64,000 nucleotides of DNA from Streptomyces sp. NBC_00704 (GTDB lineage Bacteria; Actinomycetota; Actinomycetes; Streptomycetales; Streptomycetaceae), in the NCBI RefSeq assembly GCF_036226605.1, contig NZ_CP109000.1, positions 7,746,501-7,810,500 of the forward strand, read 5' to 3'. Within the stretch, counting starts at the first letter, position 1; each line of letters begins with the position of its first letter. The translations under genes and the position numbers were made by a program. The notes below the pieces were generated by a model. That model worked only from the letters and a program-made list of their open reading frames with translations. It was not told the origin of the DNA and made no database searches. Below, piece after piece: positions 25,654 to 34,816 of this stretch.

Positions 25654-27270
25654 ATGATGTTCCGGTTGCGTGCTGCCCGCGCGCTCGTGCTGCTGGTCGG
25701 CTTCTATCTGATCGGCGTGGTCCTGTTGGCGGCCATGGCGCTGCTCGACTGGCTGTTGGTCACACGGTGGTTCACCGCGCGGGCGGCCTGGTTCGAGGGC
25801 ACGGTCCTGACCGTCACCGCCCTCCTCGCGGTGGCCGTCCTGCGGGGCATGTACGCCTTTCTGCGGGCCGGGCGCCTCGGCCCGGTCCCGCACGGGGTGG
25901 CCATCACGCAGCAGGACCAGCCCGAGCTGTGGGAACAGGTGCGTGCCGCCGCCGAGGCGACGGGGGAGCGGCCGCCGGACGAGCTGTACCTGGTCGCCGA
26001 GGTCAACGCCGGGGTCGCCGAGCAGAGCCGCCTGCTCGGGCTGCTGCCCGGACGGCGCCGCATGATCCTGGGCCTGCCGCTGCTCGCCGGGATGACAGTC
26101 CCGCGGTTGCGCGCCGTCCTCGCCCACGAGTTCGGCCACTACGGCCACCTCGGCACCCGGCTCGGCGGGATCACGATGCGCGGCCGGGAGGCGGTGCTGC
26201 ACACGGTGGCGGTGTTCCGCGAGGGCAGTACCGCCATGCATCACGCGATCGGCGCCCTGTACATCGGCTACGCCCGGATGTTCCTGCGGACCTCGCAGGC
26301 CGTGGCCCGCCACCAGGAGCTGGCAGCCGACCAGATGGCCGCGCGGCACGCGGGCCGTGAGGCGACGGCAGCCGCGCTGCGCGCCCTCCCGGTGCTCGAC
26401 GCCGCCCACACCCACTACCTGGAGACGTACGCCTCGATGGGCATGCCGTGCGGAGCGCTGCCGCCGGTGGGCGAGTTCCACGGCGGCTTCCCACGGCTGC
26501 TCGCCGCCCGCACGGGGGAGCGGCTCGCCGCTTTCTCCGCCGGAGTGCGTCCGCCGCGGCCGCACCCCTACGACTCCCACCCGCCGACCGGCGAACGGAT
26601 CGCCCTGATCGAGGAACTGCCCGCCGACGGCCGAACCGACGGCTCGGCCGAGGAGCCTGCCGCGCTCACGTTGCTACGCGACCCCGGCCGAGTGTTCGCC
26701 GCACTGGAGGCACGCACGCTGACCCGCGAGGCGATGGGCCTGCCACGCATGAGCTGGGACGACCTGGTCATGGCCCGCGCGGTCGCCGACGCGGAGGGCT
26801 GGTCCCGCCCGCTGCGGCTCGCGGTGGCCAGGTCGCTGCGCTCCGCGGGGCACCCCTCGGAGGGAACCGCGCCCGTCGTACGCCGGGATGCCTCGGCGAC
26901 CCGGACCGCGGGCGACGCCGAGTTGCCCGGTCTGGAGGATGTGCTCGACGCGTTCGACCGAGGCCTGCTGTGGACGGAGATCACCGACCGCATACCCAAG
27001 CCCGCGCAGGCGGCGCGGCTCACCGGGGCGTCGGCCCGCAACTTCGTCCGGCCCACGGTTTTCGACGGGCTCGCAGGCATGGTCCATTTGCGCCTCGCGG
27101 CAACCGGACAGGTCGCCCCGGACATCGCGTGGTCGGGGCAGCCCGGACTCACTCTGCCCGAGGTGTGGGAGAGGGACATGGACGACGCCCTCGACGCGGC
27201 CGTCGCCGACACGCCCGACACCGCGCCTCTGCGCGCCCTTCTCACCGCCGCCAACCGCGTGTCCGCGTAG
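25654..27270 (+). CDS. M48-family membrane zinc metallopeptidase
   Basis: A 538-residue integral membrane protease. Two N-terminal helices (ALVLLVGFYLIGVVLLAAMA; GTVLTVTALLAVAVLRGMYA) precede the catalytic domain. The zinc site is H158-E159-F-G-H162 in LAHEFGHYGHLG, and the third ligand is the Glu of RHQELAADQMAARHAG. The C-terminal 250 residues are variable. M48 proteins such as HtpX or Ste24 relatives degrade or process membrane and exported proteins. GAGGG lies upstream of ATG 25654; a second ATG follows directly. It appears to be a single gene. Confidence 0.88.
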   Translation: MMFRLRAARALVLLVGFYLIGVVLLAAMALLDWLLVTRWFTARAAWFEGTVLTVTALLAVAVLRGMYAFLRAGRLGPVPHGVAITQQDQPELWEQVRAAAEATGERPPDELYLVAEVNAGVAEQSRLLGLLPGRRRMILGLPLLAGMTVPRLRAVLAHEFGHYGHLGTRLGGITMRGREAVLHTVAVFREGSTAMHHAIGALYIGYARMFLRTSQAVARHQELAADQMAARHAGREATAAALRALPVLDAAHTHYLETYASMGMPCGALPPVGEFHGGFPRLLAARTGERLAAFSAGVRPPRPHPYDSHPPTGERIALIEELPADGRTDGSAEEPAALTLLRDPGRVFAALEARTLTREAMGLPRMSWDDLVMARAVADAEGWSRPLRLAVARSLRSAGHPSEGTAPVVRRDASATRTAGDAELPGLEDVLDAFDRGLLWTEITDRIPKPAQAARLTGASARNFVRPTVFDGLAGMVHLRLAATGQVAPDIAWSGQPGLTLPEVWERDMDDALDAAVADTPDTAPLRALLTAANRVSA

Positions 27271-27444
27271 CCGCCGGTCCGAAACCGCGTCCGACTCCCT
27301 CAAGCACCCTGAACTCGCCGTGCGCGTGCTTCGGGCATGGCGCCGATGAGTTCTGTGCGCGTCCGCGGTCGATACGGCTGGTACACCGACGGCGATGGGC
27401 CGTGCTGGGCACGTTCCGGCGCGGAAGGGCACATGGAGGCAGCG

Positions 27445-28731
27445 ATGAGCGTGGGCGACTTCGAGCAGGAGCACACCGTCCGGACCGGCGAACAGGGGAC
27501 GCCGGTGAGCGGTCCCAGAGTGCTCGTGGCGGGGGCGAGCATCGCGGGACCCGCGCTGGCCCACTGGCTGCGTCGGCGGGGAGCCGAGGTGACCGTGGTG
27601 GAGCGGGCCCCCGAACTGCGTCCCGGCGGACAGGCGGTGGACGCGCGCGGGGTCGCCAGGGAGGTCATCGGGCGCATGGGGCTGGACGCGGCGGTGCGAG
27701 CGGCGTGCACCGACACCGCCGGCGCCCACACCGTGGACGCGGACGGGCAGGTGCTGGAGACCTTCCGTGCCGACGACGACGGTGGCGACGGGTTCATCGC
27801 GGACATCGAGATCCTGCGCGGGGACCTGTCCCGGGTGCTCTACGACGACACCCGCTACAGCGTGGAGTACATCTTCGGCGACCGGATCGCCGGCCTCACC
27901 CAGGACACGGACGGGGTCGACGTGGCCTTCGCGGGCGGCGAACGGCGGCGCTTCGACCTGGTGATCGGGGCCGACGGACTGCACTCGGAACTGCGGACGA
28001 CGGTCTTCGGGCCGCACGAACGGTTCCTCCGCCACCTCGGGCAGGTGCTGGCGTTCTACAGCGTGCCCAACGAGTTCGGGCTGGACCGCTGGCTGCTCGA
28101 GCACCAGGACCAGGAATCCGGGCGCTCGGCCCTCCTGCGGCCCATCCAGGACGCCACCCGGGCGATGGCCATGTTCTCCTTCGCCTCGGCCGACTTCGCC
28201 GTCGACCACCGTGACGTCGCGGCCCAGAAGCGCCTGTTGCGTGAACGGATGGCCGGCCTGGGCTGGTTGACCCCGGACATCCTCGCCCACCTGGACGACG
28301 CCCCGGACTTCTACCTCGACCAGGTCGCCCAGGTGGTGATGGACCGCTGGTCGAGTGGACGGGTGGGGCTGTTCGGGGACGCGGCGTTCAGCTCCTCGCC
28401 GATGTCCGGGCAGGGCACCGGCCTGGCCCTGGTCGGCGCCTACCTGCTGGCCGGTGAACTGGCCGCCGCCGGATGGGACCCCGACGCCGGGTTCGCCCGC
28501 TACGAGGCGCGGATGCGCCCGTACGTCGAGGCCAACCAGGAGATCGGCCGGCTGAACGCCCGGAGCCGGGACGTCCCCGCCCCAGACGCCGAGCCGCGCC
28601 CGGACTTCGCCGGCGAATGGTTCACCGAGCTGGTCGGACGAGCGATCAACGGCGTCGAGCTGCCCGACTACGCGGAAGTGCCCGACTCCGCCGGCCCGGC
28701 CGGATCCGGCTCGCGGCTGCCCCTTGCGTGA
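27445..28731 (+). CDS. FAD-dependent aromatic-type monooxygenase
   Basis: A 428-residue group-A flavin hydroxylase. VLVAGASIAGPALAHWLRRR near the N-terminus binds the ADP part of FAD. DLVIGADGLHSELR is the conserved DG-type motif, and GLFGDAAFSSSPMSGQGTG is the second FAD motif (usually GDAAH; here GDAAF). Homologues hydroxylate small aromatic or polyketide substrates, or tetracycline-like compounds. Start ATG 27445 is chosen because GGAGG lies five bases upstream; ATG 27433 is possible. The esterase gene lies 64 bases downstream behind its own dyad, so it may be separately controlled. Confidence 0.85.
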   Translation: MSVGDFEQEHTVRTGEQGTPVSGPRVLVAGASIAGPALAHWLRRRGAEVTVVERAPELRPGGQAVDARGVAREVIGRMGLDAAVRAACTDTAGAHTVDADGQVLETFRADDDGGDGFIADIEILRGDLSRVLYDDTRYSVEYIFGDRIAGLTQDTDGVDVAFAGGERRRFDLVIGADGLHSELRTTVFGPHERFLRHLGQVLAFYSVPNEFGLDRWLLEHQDQESGRSALLRPIQDATRAMAMFSFASADFAVDHRDVAAQKRLLRERMAGLGWLTPDILAHLDDAPDFYLDQVAQVVMDRWSSGRVGLFGDAAFSSSPMSGQGTGLALVGAYLLAGELAAAGWDPDAGFARYEARMRPYVEANQEIGRLNARSRDVPAPDAEPRPDFAGEWFTELVGRAINGVELPDYAEVPDSAGPAGSGSRLPLA

Positions 28732-28749
28732 TCAGTGACGAGCATCCAT

Positions 28750-28766
28750 TATCAGGAATCCTGATA
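28750..28766. promoter_or_regulatory. 17-bp perfect palindrome before the esterase gene
   Basis: TATCAGGAATCCTGATA is a perfect odd-length palindrome in an AT-richer island between the monooxygenase and esterase genes, 30 bases before the esterase start and next to ACTTTAAGTTTG. It looks like an operator for a homodimeric regulator that is not encoded nearby. Confidence 0.7.
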
Positions 28767-28795
28767 CTTTAAGTTTGTAGTGATGGGACTCAGTC

Positions 28796-29686
28796 ATGTC
28801 ATTCAGCCGCAGGATCCAGGCCAGAGGGGTTCAGTTGCTGCTCGGCCGAATGATGAGCCGCGTGCACGAGGATCTGCGCTTCACCGACATCCCGAAGCGC
28901 ACGGAATCGATCCGGGTGGAGACCGGCGCCGGGCCGGTGACATGCACCGTCTACCGCCCGTCGGCCGCGGTGGCCCCAGCCCCCGTGTACGTCAACTTCC
29001 ACGGCGGCGGGTTCGTGGTAGCCCGCCCTCAGCAGGATGACCACATCTGCCGCTACATAGCCGCTACGGCCGGCTGCGTGGTGATCAACGTGGACTATGC
29101 CGTCGCCCCGCAGCGGCCGTACCCCGTGCCCGTCACCCAGGCGTACGACGTCACCGCCTGGGCGGTCGAGAGCGGCACGGCCAACGACTGGGACGGTTCG
29201 CGCATCGCTGTGGGCGGACACAGCGCCGGGGCCAACCTGACCGCCGCGGTCTGCCGCACGGCCCGGGACCGCGGCACCTTCACGCCCCGTCTCCAGATCA
29301 TCGACTCGGCACCCCTCGACCAGCTCGCCGACCCGGCCGCCAAACGGTCACCCGTCCCCAAGCCCCTGCTCACCCCTCAGCTCATGCGGCTGTTCACCGC
29401 CGCCTACGTCCCTGATCCCGCCGACCTCGCCCATCCGCTGGTGTCGCCCGGTCTCGCGGACGATCTCGCCGGTCTGCCGCCCGCCCTGGTCATCACCGCG
29501 GAGAACGACCGCCTGCGCGACGAGGGCGACGCGTACGCCAAAGCCCTGGAAGCCGCCGGCGTTCCGGTCACCCATCGCTGCTTCGAGGGTGTCGACCACT
29601 ACTTCACCCACACCGGTCCGGCACCGGCCGGGAGGGAAGCCATCGATCTGATGGCCACCACCCTGCGCACGGCACTCACCGTCTGA
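28796..29686 (+). CDS. Alpha/beta hydrolase, HSL-type esterase
   Basis: A 296-residue esterase of the hormone-sensitive-lipase (family IV) class. The oxyanion-hole motif is H69-G-G-G72 in VNFHGGGFVV. The nucleophile is S143 in GGHSAGANL. The acid is the Asp of VITAENDRLRDEGDAYA and the base the His of FEGVDHYFTH. Residues 80-110 show the family strand INVDYAVAPQRPYP. No signal peptide, so cytoplasmic hydrolysis of short-chain esters is expected. The upstream palindrome suggests induction by a ligand, perhaps together with the monooxygenase. Confidence 0.9.
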   Translation: MSFSRRIQARGVQLLLGRMMSRVHEDLRFTDIPKRTESIRVETGAGPVTCTVYRPSAAVAPAPVYVNFHGGGFVVARPQQDDHICRYIAATAGCVVINVDYAVAPQRPYPVPVTQAYDVTAWAVESGTANDWDGSRIAVGGHSAGANLTAAVCRTARDRGTFTPRLQIIDSAPLDQLADPAAKRSPVPKPLLTPQLMRLFTAAYVPDPADLAHPLVSPGLADDLAGLPPALVITAENDRLRDEGDAYAKALEAAGVPVTHRCFEGVDHYFTHTGPAPAGREAIDLMATTLRTALTV

Positions 29687-29899
29687 CCCATTGACGAGCC
29701 GGGTCCCGGATGAGGTCGCCACGTTCCTGCGTGGATCACAGCCGCTCCAGGGACGGCCCGCGAACCCTTGATGAGCATCACGGTGCGCGCGGTGGTCCGC
29801 CAGGCCGTCCGCGGCATCCGCCCCGCCCGGCCCCGTCTCCACTACCGGACAGCTCGCCGGCAGCCCGACTGCCCCCGGCGCGCTGTAGGGACGCAACCG

Positions 29900-30958
29900 T
29901 CAACTGTCGCGGCGTGCCCACTGCGCGGCGCGCACCGTCCCCTCCTGGATGTCCTGCCGGGGCAGCTGGAGGCCGAACGCGTCCTCCAGGGCGTGGAAGT
30001 ACAGCTCGAACTCGCTGGTCAGTTCGGGGTGGTCCAGTTCGGCGCGGCGTACGGCCTGGTTAAGGAAGTCGAGCTGACCGCCTCGGAAGTAGGGGGCGCG
30101 GCCGCGGTCGTACCAGATCAGCTCCAGAACGCCCCAGTCGTCGTCGACACGCCGGCCGTCGCGCGTGTAGGTGAAGGTGTAGATGGCCTTCGCGGAGGTG
30201 GCGCTCAGGTGCACCGTCTCGGTGACGCCGAGCTGAGCGAGAGCCTCCTGGCCGGGCCCGAAGCCGGGCGTCTCGTGGTACATGAGGAACGCCCAGCCGC
30301 CGGCCTGCCCGAAGCAGCAGCTCTCCCAGACGATGTCCCAGTGGTCGAAAGTCCCGCCGTCCATGCCGCGCAGATCCGCGAGACGGGTCCCGGCGGCGAT
30401 CTGTGCGGGGTCGGCTCCGTGGAGCAGGGCGATCTGTTCGGCGCTGACGTTCTCGCCGCGGAAGAAGGCGAGGTGGGTGTAGGGGTCCTGATCGCGCCAG
30501 CTGCCGGCGATCCAGGCGAGGCGTTCCAGCGGGTCGCGTCCGCACGCCGTCGAGGGCTGCGTACCGTCCACGCCGCCGCTGCGGAATCTGCTGCCCCAGT
30601 CGGGGTTGATCCGGTCCAGCAGCTCGGCCTGCCCGGAGACGAGGTTGGCCACCGGGCCGCGACCCGGTGACCGGGCCGCGATGTGCTCGGCGAGTGCGCG
30701 GACCGCGTCCTCGGCGGCGAAATACAGCACTTGGTCCAGGTCCCGAGTGGCGAAGACCTCCCGGTAGGGACCGATGTGGCCGCGCACCGTCCCGTCTTCG
30801 TCCAGCACCAGGAAGAGACGACCGTGCGGCTCGCCCATGTACCGCTCGTACTGGTCGGGTGAGGTGCCGATGGGCGGGAGCATCGCTTCGTCGAGCACGT
30901 CAGAGCCTGCGGCCACCTGGTTCCAGGCCTGCTTGAGGGCGTACGCCGATATCTGCAT
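29900..30958 (-). CDS. Hypothetical 352-residue protein
   Basis: I do not recognise this family. Start ATG 30958 (MQISAYALKQAWNQVAAGSD) is chosen because the protein character begins there; the Arg-rich upstream extension is spurious. The protein is soluble and acidic with coherent stretches: GRLFLVLDEDGTVRGHIGPY, ATRDLDQVLYFAAEDAVRAL, FDHWDIVWESCCFGQAGGWA and LELIWYDRGRAPYFRGGQLD. A Cys pair sits in ESCCFGQ. No signal peptide, membrane helix or nucleotide-binding motif is visible. The neighbours on both sides point the other way, so it is a stand-alone gene. Confidence 0.7.
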   Translation of the reverse strand: MQISAYALKQAWNQVAAGSDVLDEAMLPPIGTSPDQYERYMGEPHGRLFLVLDEDGTVRGHIGPYREVFATRDLDQVLYFAAEDAVRALAEHIAARSPGRGPVANLVSGQAELLDRINPDWGSRFRSGGVDGTQPSTACGRDPLERLAWIAGSWRDQDPYTHLAFFRGENVSAEQIALLHGADPAQIAAGTRLADLRGMDGGTFDHWDIVWESCCFGQAGGWAFLMYHETPGFGPGQEALAQLGVTETVHLSATSAKAIYTFTYTRDGRRVDDDWGVLELIWYDRGRAPYFRGGQLDFLNQAVRRAELDHPELTSEFELYFHALEDAFGLQLPRQDIQEGTVRAAQWARRDS

Positions 30959-31224
30959 GGGCGTCAGTATGCGACCGGGCACTGACACTGTCGGCTGACC
31001 GGCGTCGGCGAGGTCGGATGACGGGCAACGGTTGCGAATCCGTCCCGGGCGAGCCGATGGATGGGGGCGGATGCGACTCCTCGTGCGCGGATGCCACCGT
31101 GGAACGAGCGGGTGACGTGCGGCGCTCCGGCCCCGCCTCTTCCTCGCACGCCGTCCCGGCCGCCGCCTGACGCGACACGGCGTCGTGCGGTCGCGCGGCA
31201 TCGGGGAGGTGCAAGAGTGACGTC

Positions 31225-31968
31225 ATGTGTGGTCGATACGTATCCGCTCGCAGCCCGCAGGAGTTGGCCCCGCTGTTCCAGGTGCCCGACGTACCTGCGA
31301 AGGAGACGCTCGCGCCGAACTGGAACGTCGCCCCGACCGACGACGTATGGGCCGTCCTCGAACGTGCGCCCCGCGACAAGGGCGACGCCGCGCCGGTGGA
31401 GCGGGCGCTGCGGCCGCTGCGCTGGGGCCTGGTGCCGTCCTGGGCGAAGGACGTGAAGATCGGCGCCCGGATGATCAACGCGCGGGTCGAGACCGTGCAC
31501 CAAAAGCCCGCATTCCGACGGGCGTTCACCCGGCACCGCTGTCTGCTGCCCGCCGACGGCTTCTACGAGTGGCAGCAGGCCAAGGACCCCGACACGGGCA
31601 CGGCGCGCAAGCAGCCGTATTTCATCCACCCCGAAGACGACCAGGTGATGGCGCTCGCCGGGTTGTACGAGTACTGGCGCGATCCGGCCGTCAAACAGGA
31701 CGACGACCCGGACGCCTGGCTGATGACCTGCACCATCATCACCACTGAAGCCACCGACACGGCCGGCCGCGTCCACCCTCGGATGCCGCTCGCCCTCACC
31801 CCTGAGGACTACGCAGCCTGGCTCGACCCCGCCCACCGGGACCCGGACGAGCTGCGGGCCCTGCTCGTCCGGCCGGCCGACGGCCGCCTGGACGCCCGCC
31901 CCGTCTCCACCGCCGTGAACAACGTCCGTAACAACGGCCCCCGGCTTCTGGACGAACTCGCTTCCTGA
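31225..31968 (+). CDS. SRAP (HMCES/YedK-type) abasic-site protein
   Basis: A 247-residue SOS-response-associated peptidase domain protein. C2, which becomes the N-terminal Cys after Met removal, is the residue that forms the covalent thiazolidine link to abasic DNA. Other active-site residues are in place: N85 in RMINARVET, E115 in DGFYEWQ and H184 in GRVHPRMPL. Role: protection of abasic sites in single-stranded DNA during replication. Usual length is 220-250. A single gene with no SOS partner genes adjacent. Confidence 0.93.
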   Translation: MCGRYVSARSPQELAPLFQVPDVPAKETLAPNWNVAPTDDVWAVLERAPRDKGDAAPVERALRPLRWGLVPSWAKDVKIGARMINARVETVHQKPAFRRAFTRHRCLLPADGFYEWQQAKDPDTGTARKQPYFIHPEDDQVMALAGLYEYWRDPAVKQDDDPDAWLMTCTIITTEATDTAGRVHPRMPLALTPEDYAAWLDPAHRDPDELRALLVRPADGRLDARPVSTAVNNVRNNGPRLLDELAS

Positions 31969-32196
31969 ACGGGTCATTCGAGGTGATCAGCGGCCGTAGG
32001 CGGTGAAGGAGCGTGTGCCTGCCTGCCGATGACCGTTCCCGCCCGGTCGGGTCGCACACCAGGGGCACGGACAGGCACACGCACACGCACAGGCGACGAG
32101 ACCGGAGGGCCCCGATGGCCGGGTCGACCGCCGTAGGGAGAGTCGCGCCGCTGGTTCGGTCGGCGACCGTTCCCGCATGCGTGACAGGGTGAACGA

Positions 32197-32787
32197 ATGG
32201 CGACGAACCGCGGGCGCTCACCCGATCTCCCACCCACCGGATTCACACCGTGGTCGGACACCGTCCCGGCCCACAGGGATCTCCTCGCGGCAAAAGCGCT
32301 CGTCTACGACCCCTGCGGGTTCACCTGCTCGCAGCCTGCCCCGGAGGAGGAGAGCGCCGCATACGCCGCCCACGCCTTCACCCTTGACGGACTCGCCGTC
32401 CGATTCCGCGCAGCGAAGACGACCCCGACCAAGGTCGGCCAGTTCGTCACCGTATGGAAGAGGTCCCCGGGCGGGCCCATCCGGCCTTTCGACGCCACCG
32501 ACCCCGTCGACCTCTTCGTCGTCAGCACCCGCGACCGTCACTACTTCGGTCAGTTCGTCTTTTCCATGGACGCGCTCCGCAGGAACGGTGTCGTGTCAGC
32601 GGACGGTTCCGGTGGCAAACGAGCCTTCCGCGTCTATCCGCCTTGGGTGACCACCACCAACCGCCAAGCCGACACTGCCCAGGCGTGGCAGCTGGACTAC
32701 TTCCTGCACCTGCCCCAGGACCGACCCGTCGATTGCGCCCGCGCCCAAGCGCTGTATCACCCCAGGACGGACGACCAGCCGGGGTGA
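32197..32787 (+). CDS. MepB-family protein
   Basis: A 196-residue soluble protein of the MepB domain. Marker stretches are SAAYAAHAFTLDGLAVRFRA, TPTKVGQFVTVWKRSPGGPI, DLFVVSTRDRHYFGQFVFSM and KRAFRVYPPWVTTTNRQADT, with a closing QAWQLDYFLHL. MepB is co-encoded with MepA/MepR efflux genes in Staphylococcus, but its biochemical role is unknown, and no such partners are here. ATG 32197 follows the SRAP gene by 228 bases. Confidence 0.85.
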   Translation: MATNRGRSPDLPPTGFTPWSDTVPAHRDLLAAKALVYDPCGFTCSQPAPEEESAAYAAHAFTLDGLAVRFRAAKTTPTKVGQFVTVWKRSPGGPIRPFDATDPVDLFVVSTRDRHYFGQFVFSMDALRRNGVVSADGSGGKRAFRVYPPWVTTTNRQADTAQAWQLDYFLHLPQDRPVDCARAQALYHPRTDDQPG

Positions 32788-32923
32788 CCCGGTCGCCTAC
32801 GACCTCACCGCATCCCGGAGAAGTCCGTCCGAACAGGTCCTGGCAGTGCCTGTCGGAGGTCGGTGGAGCGGACGTCTCGACCCTGAGGACGCCGGTCAGG
32901 CCGCACTCCGGTGGCGGCACTCC

Positions 32924-33817
32924 TCACATGGCCAGCGCGGTTCGCGCCAGTCCGCGCAGCCAGGCGTGGGCGTGATCGGTGTCGTAGCGCTGATGCCACG
33001 ACAGGTATACCGGCGCCGACGGCAGTTCGAGGGGGAGGGGGAGGACGGTCAGGCCGAGGTCGGCGACCGCTGACCGCGTGGTGGCTTCGGGGACGCTGAG
33101 CAGAATGTCGGAGTCGCGCGCGAACTCCAGTGCGGCCGCTTCCGTGGGCGCGGTCGCCACCACGCGGCGGGTGAGGCCGAGCCGCGCGAGGGCGTCGTCG
33201 ACGGCGTTTCCGAGGTTTCCGCGTCGCGAGACGGCGACGTGCTCAGCGGCGGCGTACAGCTGTGCGGTGACGGTCCTGACGCGGGTGAGGGGGTGTCCCT
33301 GGCGCGCGACGATGACGAGGCGGGTCTCGCCCACGTTCTCGGCACGGATGTCCGGTGCGCCGGGGCGGTTGGCGTTCGCCTCCAGGTCGACCTCGCCACG
33401 CCGCAGCTCGGGGGTGTCGGTGCTCGATTCCGCGACGAAGCGCAGTCGCACGCCCGGAGCCTGCCCGCGCACGGCAGCGAGCAGTGCGGGACCGCTCAAG
33501 GCGACCAGGGAATCGTGCCAGCGCAGTGTGAACGTGCGCTCCAACGTTGCCAGATCGAGTTCGCGGCTCGGCGCCAGCACCCCCTGGACCTGGTGCAGCA
33601 GCTCATGCACCTGTTCCCGGACGGCGATCGCGTACGGCGTGGGGGTCATCGTGCGGCCGGTGCGCACCAGGATCTGATCCCCGGTCGTGCGCCGGATCCG
33701 GCCCAGGCTCCGGCTCATCGCCGGGGCGGTGACGTGCAGGCGCGCCGCCGCCCCGGTCACGCTGCCCTCCTCCAGCAGTGCGTCGAGGGCCGCGAGCAGG
33801 TTCAGATCCAGTTGCAT
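32924..33817 (-). CDS. LysR-family transcription regulator
   Basis: A 297-residue LysR regulator. The N-terminal HTH is LLAALDALLEEGSVTGAAAR, HVTAPAMSRSLGRIRRTTGD. The effector domain follows (FTLRWHDSLVALSGPALLAA to VYLSWHQRYDTDHAHAWLRG), a NodD/NahR-like pattern. Start ATG 33817 (MQLDLNLLAALDAL); the open frame upstream is spurious. It is divergent from an inositol-phosphatase-like gene with a 139-base shared region that includes an ATGCAT-centred AT-rich stretch, so it probably controls that gene and the reductase after it. Confidence 0.9.
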   Translation of the reverse strand: MQLDLNLLAALDALLEEGSVTGAAARLHVTAPAMSRSLGRIRRTTGDQILVRTGRTMTPTPYAIAVREQVHELLHQVQGVLAPSRELDLATLERTFTLRWHDSLVALSGPALLAAVRGQAPGVRLRFVAESSTDTPELRRGEVDLEANANRPGAPDIRAENVGETRLVIVARQGHPLTRVRTVTAQLYAAAEHVAVSRRGNLGNAVDDALARLGLTRRVVATAPTEAAALEFARDSDILLSVPEATTRSAVADLGLTVLPLPLELPSAPVYLSWHQRYDTDHAHAWLRGLARTALAM

Positions 33818-33956
33818 GCGAGTAATCCTAGACGTGCCTGACATGCATTTGAGGTTAATGGCGGTGCTGCATACCGTTGGGGCGAAAGCGCAAGGAACAA
33901 CGCGCAGTTCGGCCCTCGACCGGCCACAGCACCCCTTCTCAGACGGGAACACCGCC

Positions 33957-34775
33957 ATGTCCGAAACGCTCCAGACCACTGATGTCGCCGCCTCCGACGC
34001 CGACCTTCTCGCCCAGAGCGTGATCGCCGTGCGTGAGGCGGGTTCGGCGCTGCGCGAGCGCTTCGGCGCAGTGGTCCGCCACCAGAGCCGCGAAGAGCTG
34101 ATGCGCGCGCTCGCCGCCAACGACGACACGGCCCTCGACATCCTGCGCCCCCGCCTCTCGAGCCTGCGCCCGGGCGCAGGCTGGGTGGAGGACGAACTGG
34201 ACGGCGGGGCGCTGCCGGCCGGCGAGTGGTGGGTCGTGGACCCGGCCGAGGGCAACGTCAACCACCTGCACGCCCTGCCCGAGTGGGCCGTGACCGCCAC
34301 CCTCGTGCGGGAGAACCAGCCGGTGCTCACCGCGGTTCACCTGCCGTTGACGGGCGAGACCTACACCGCGCTCACCGGCGCGGGCGCCCACCTCGACGGC
34401 CGGCCGCTGCACGTCTCCCGGGCCGCGGACCTCGGCCTGAGCATCGTGGCCACCAGCCAGGCCCGGCCGGACGAAGACGAAGAGGTCGTGCGGCGCGTCG
34501 GCTCCTCGATCACCGCGATGCTCTTCGACGCGCTCGTCGTCCGCGCCGCCGTGCCCGCGACCCTGCACCTGCTGAACGTGGCCGCCGGCCGGATCGACGC
34601 CTTCTGGCAGTTCGCCGGCGCCCGCGCGGACCTGCTTCCCGGCGCGCTGCTCGTCACCGAGGCCGGCGGACGGATCTCCGACGCCGAGGGCCGCCCCTGG
34701 ACCCCTCGGAGCCGGAGCTTCCTGGCTGCGGCGCCCGGCGTCCACGCCGAAGCCGTGTCCACGCTCTCGCGCTGA
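33957..34775 (+). CDS. Inositol-monophosphatase-family protein with altered metal motif
   Basis: A 272-residue member of the IMPase/CysQ superfamily by overall pattern: DTALDILRPRLSSLRPGAGW, VEDELDGG, EWWVVDPAEGNVNHLHALPE, then ADLLPGALLVTEAGGRISDA near the end. The central motif is normally DPLDGT(N/T)N; here it reads DPAEGNVN, with the second metal Asp replaced by Glu and Thr by Asn. Activity on a sugar phosphate is therefore uncertain. ATG 33957. It heads a likely two-gene unit with the NADP-binding protein 41 bases downstream, under the divergent LysR. Confidence 0.82.
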   Translation: MSETLQTTDVAASDADLLAQSVIAVREAGSALRERFGAVVRHQSREELMRALAANDDTALDILRPRLSSLRPGAGWVEDELDGGALPAGEWWVVDPAEGNVNHLHALPEWAVTATLVRENQPVLTAVHLPLTGETYTALTGAGAHLDGRPLHVSRAADLGLSIVATSQARPDEDEEVVRRVGSSITAMLFDALVVRAAVPATLHLLNVAAGRIDAFWQFAGARADLLPGALLVTEAGGRISDAEGRPWTPRSRSFLAAAPGVHAEAVSTLSR

Positions 34776-34816
34776 CTGCACACCACCGCCCGCACGCACG
34801 GAAGGACCGGATCACC

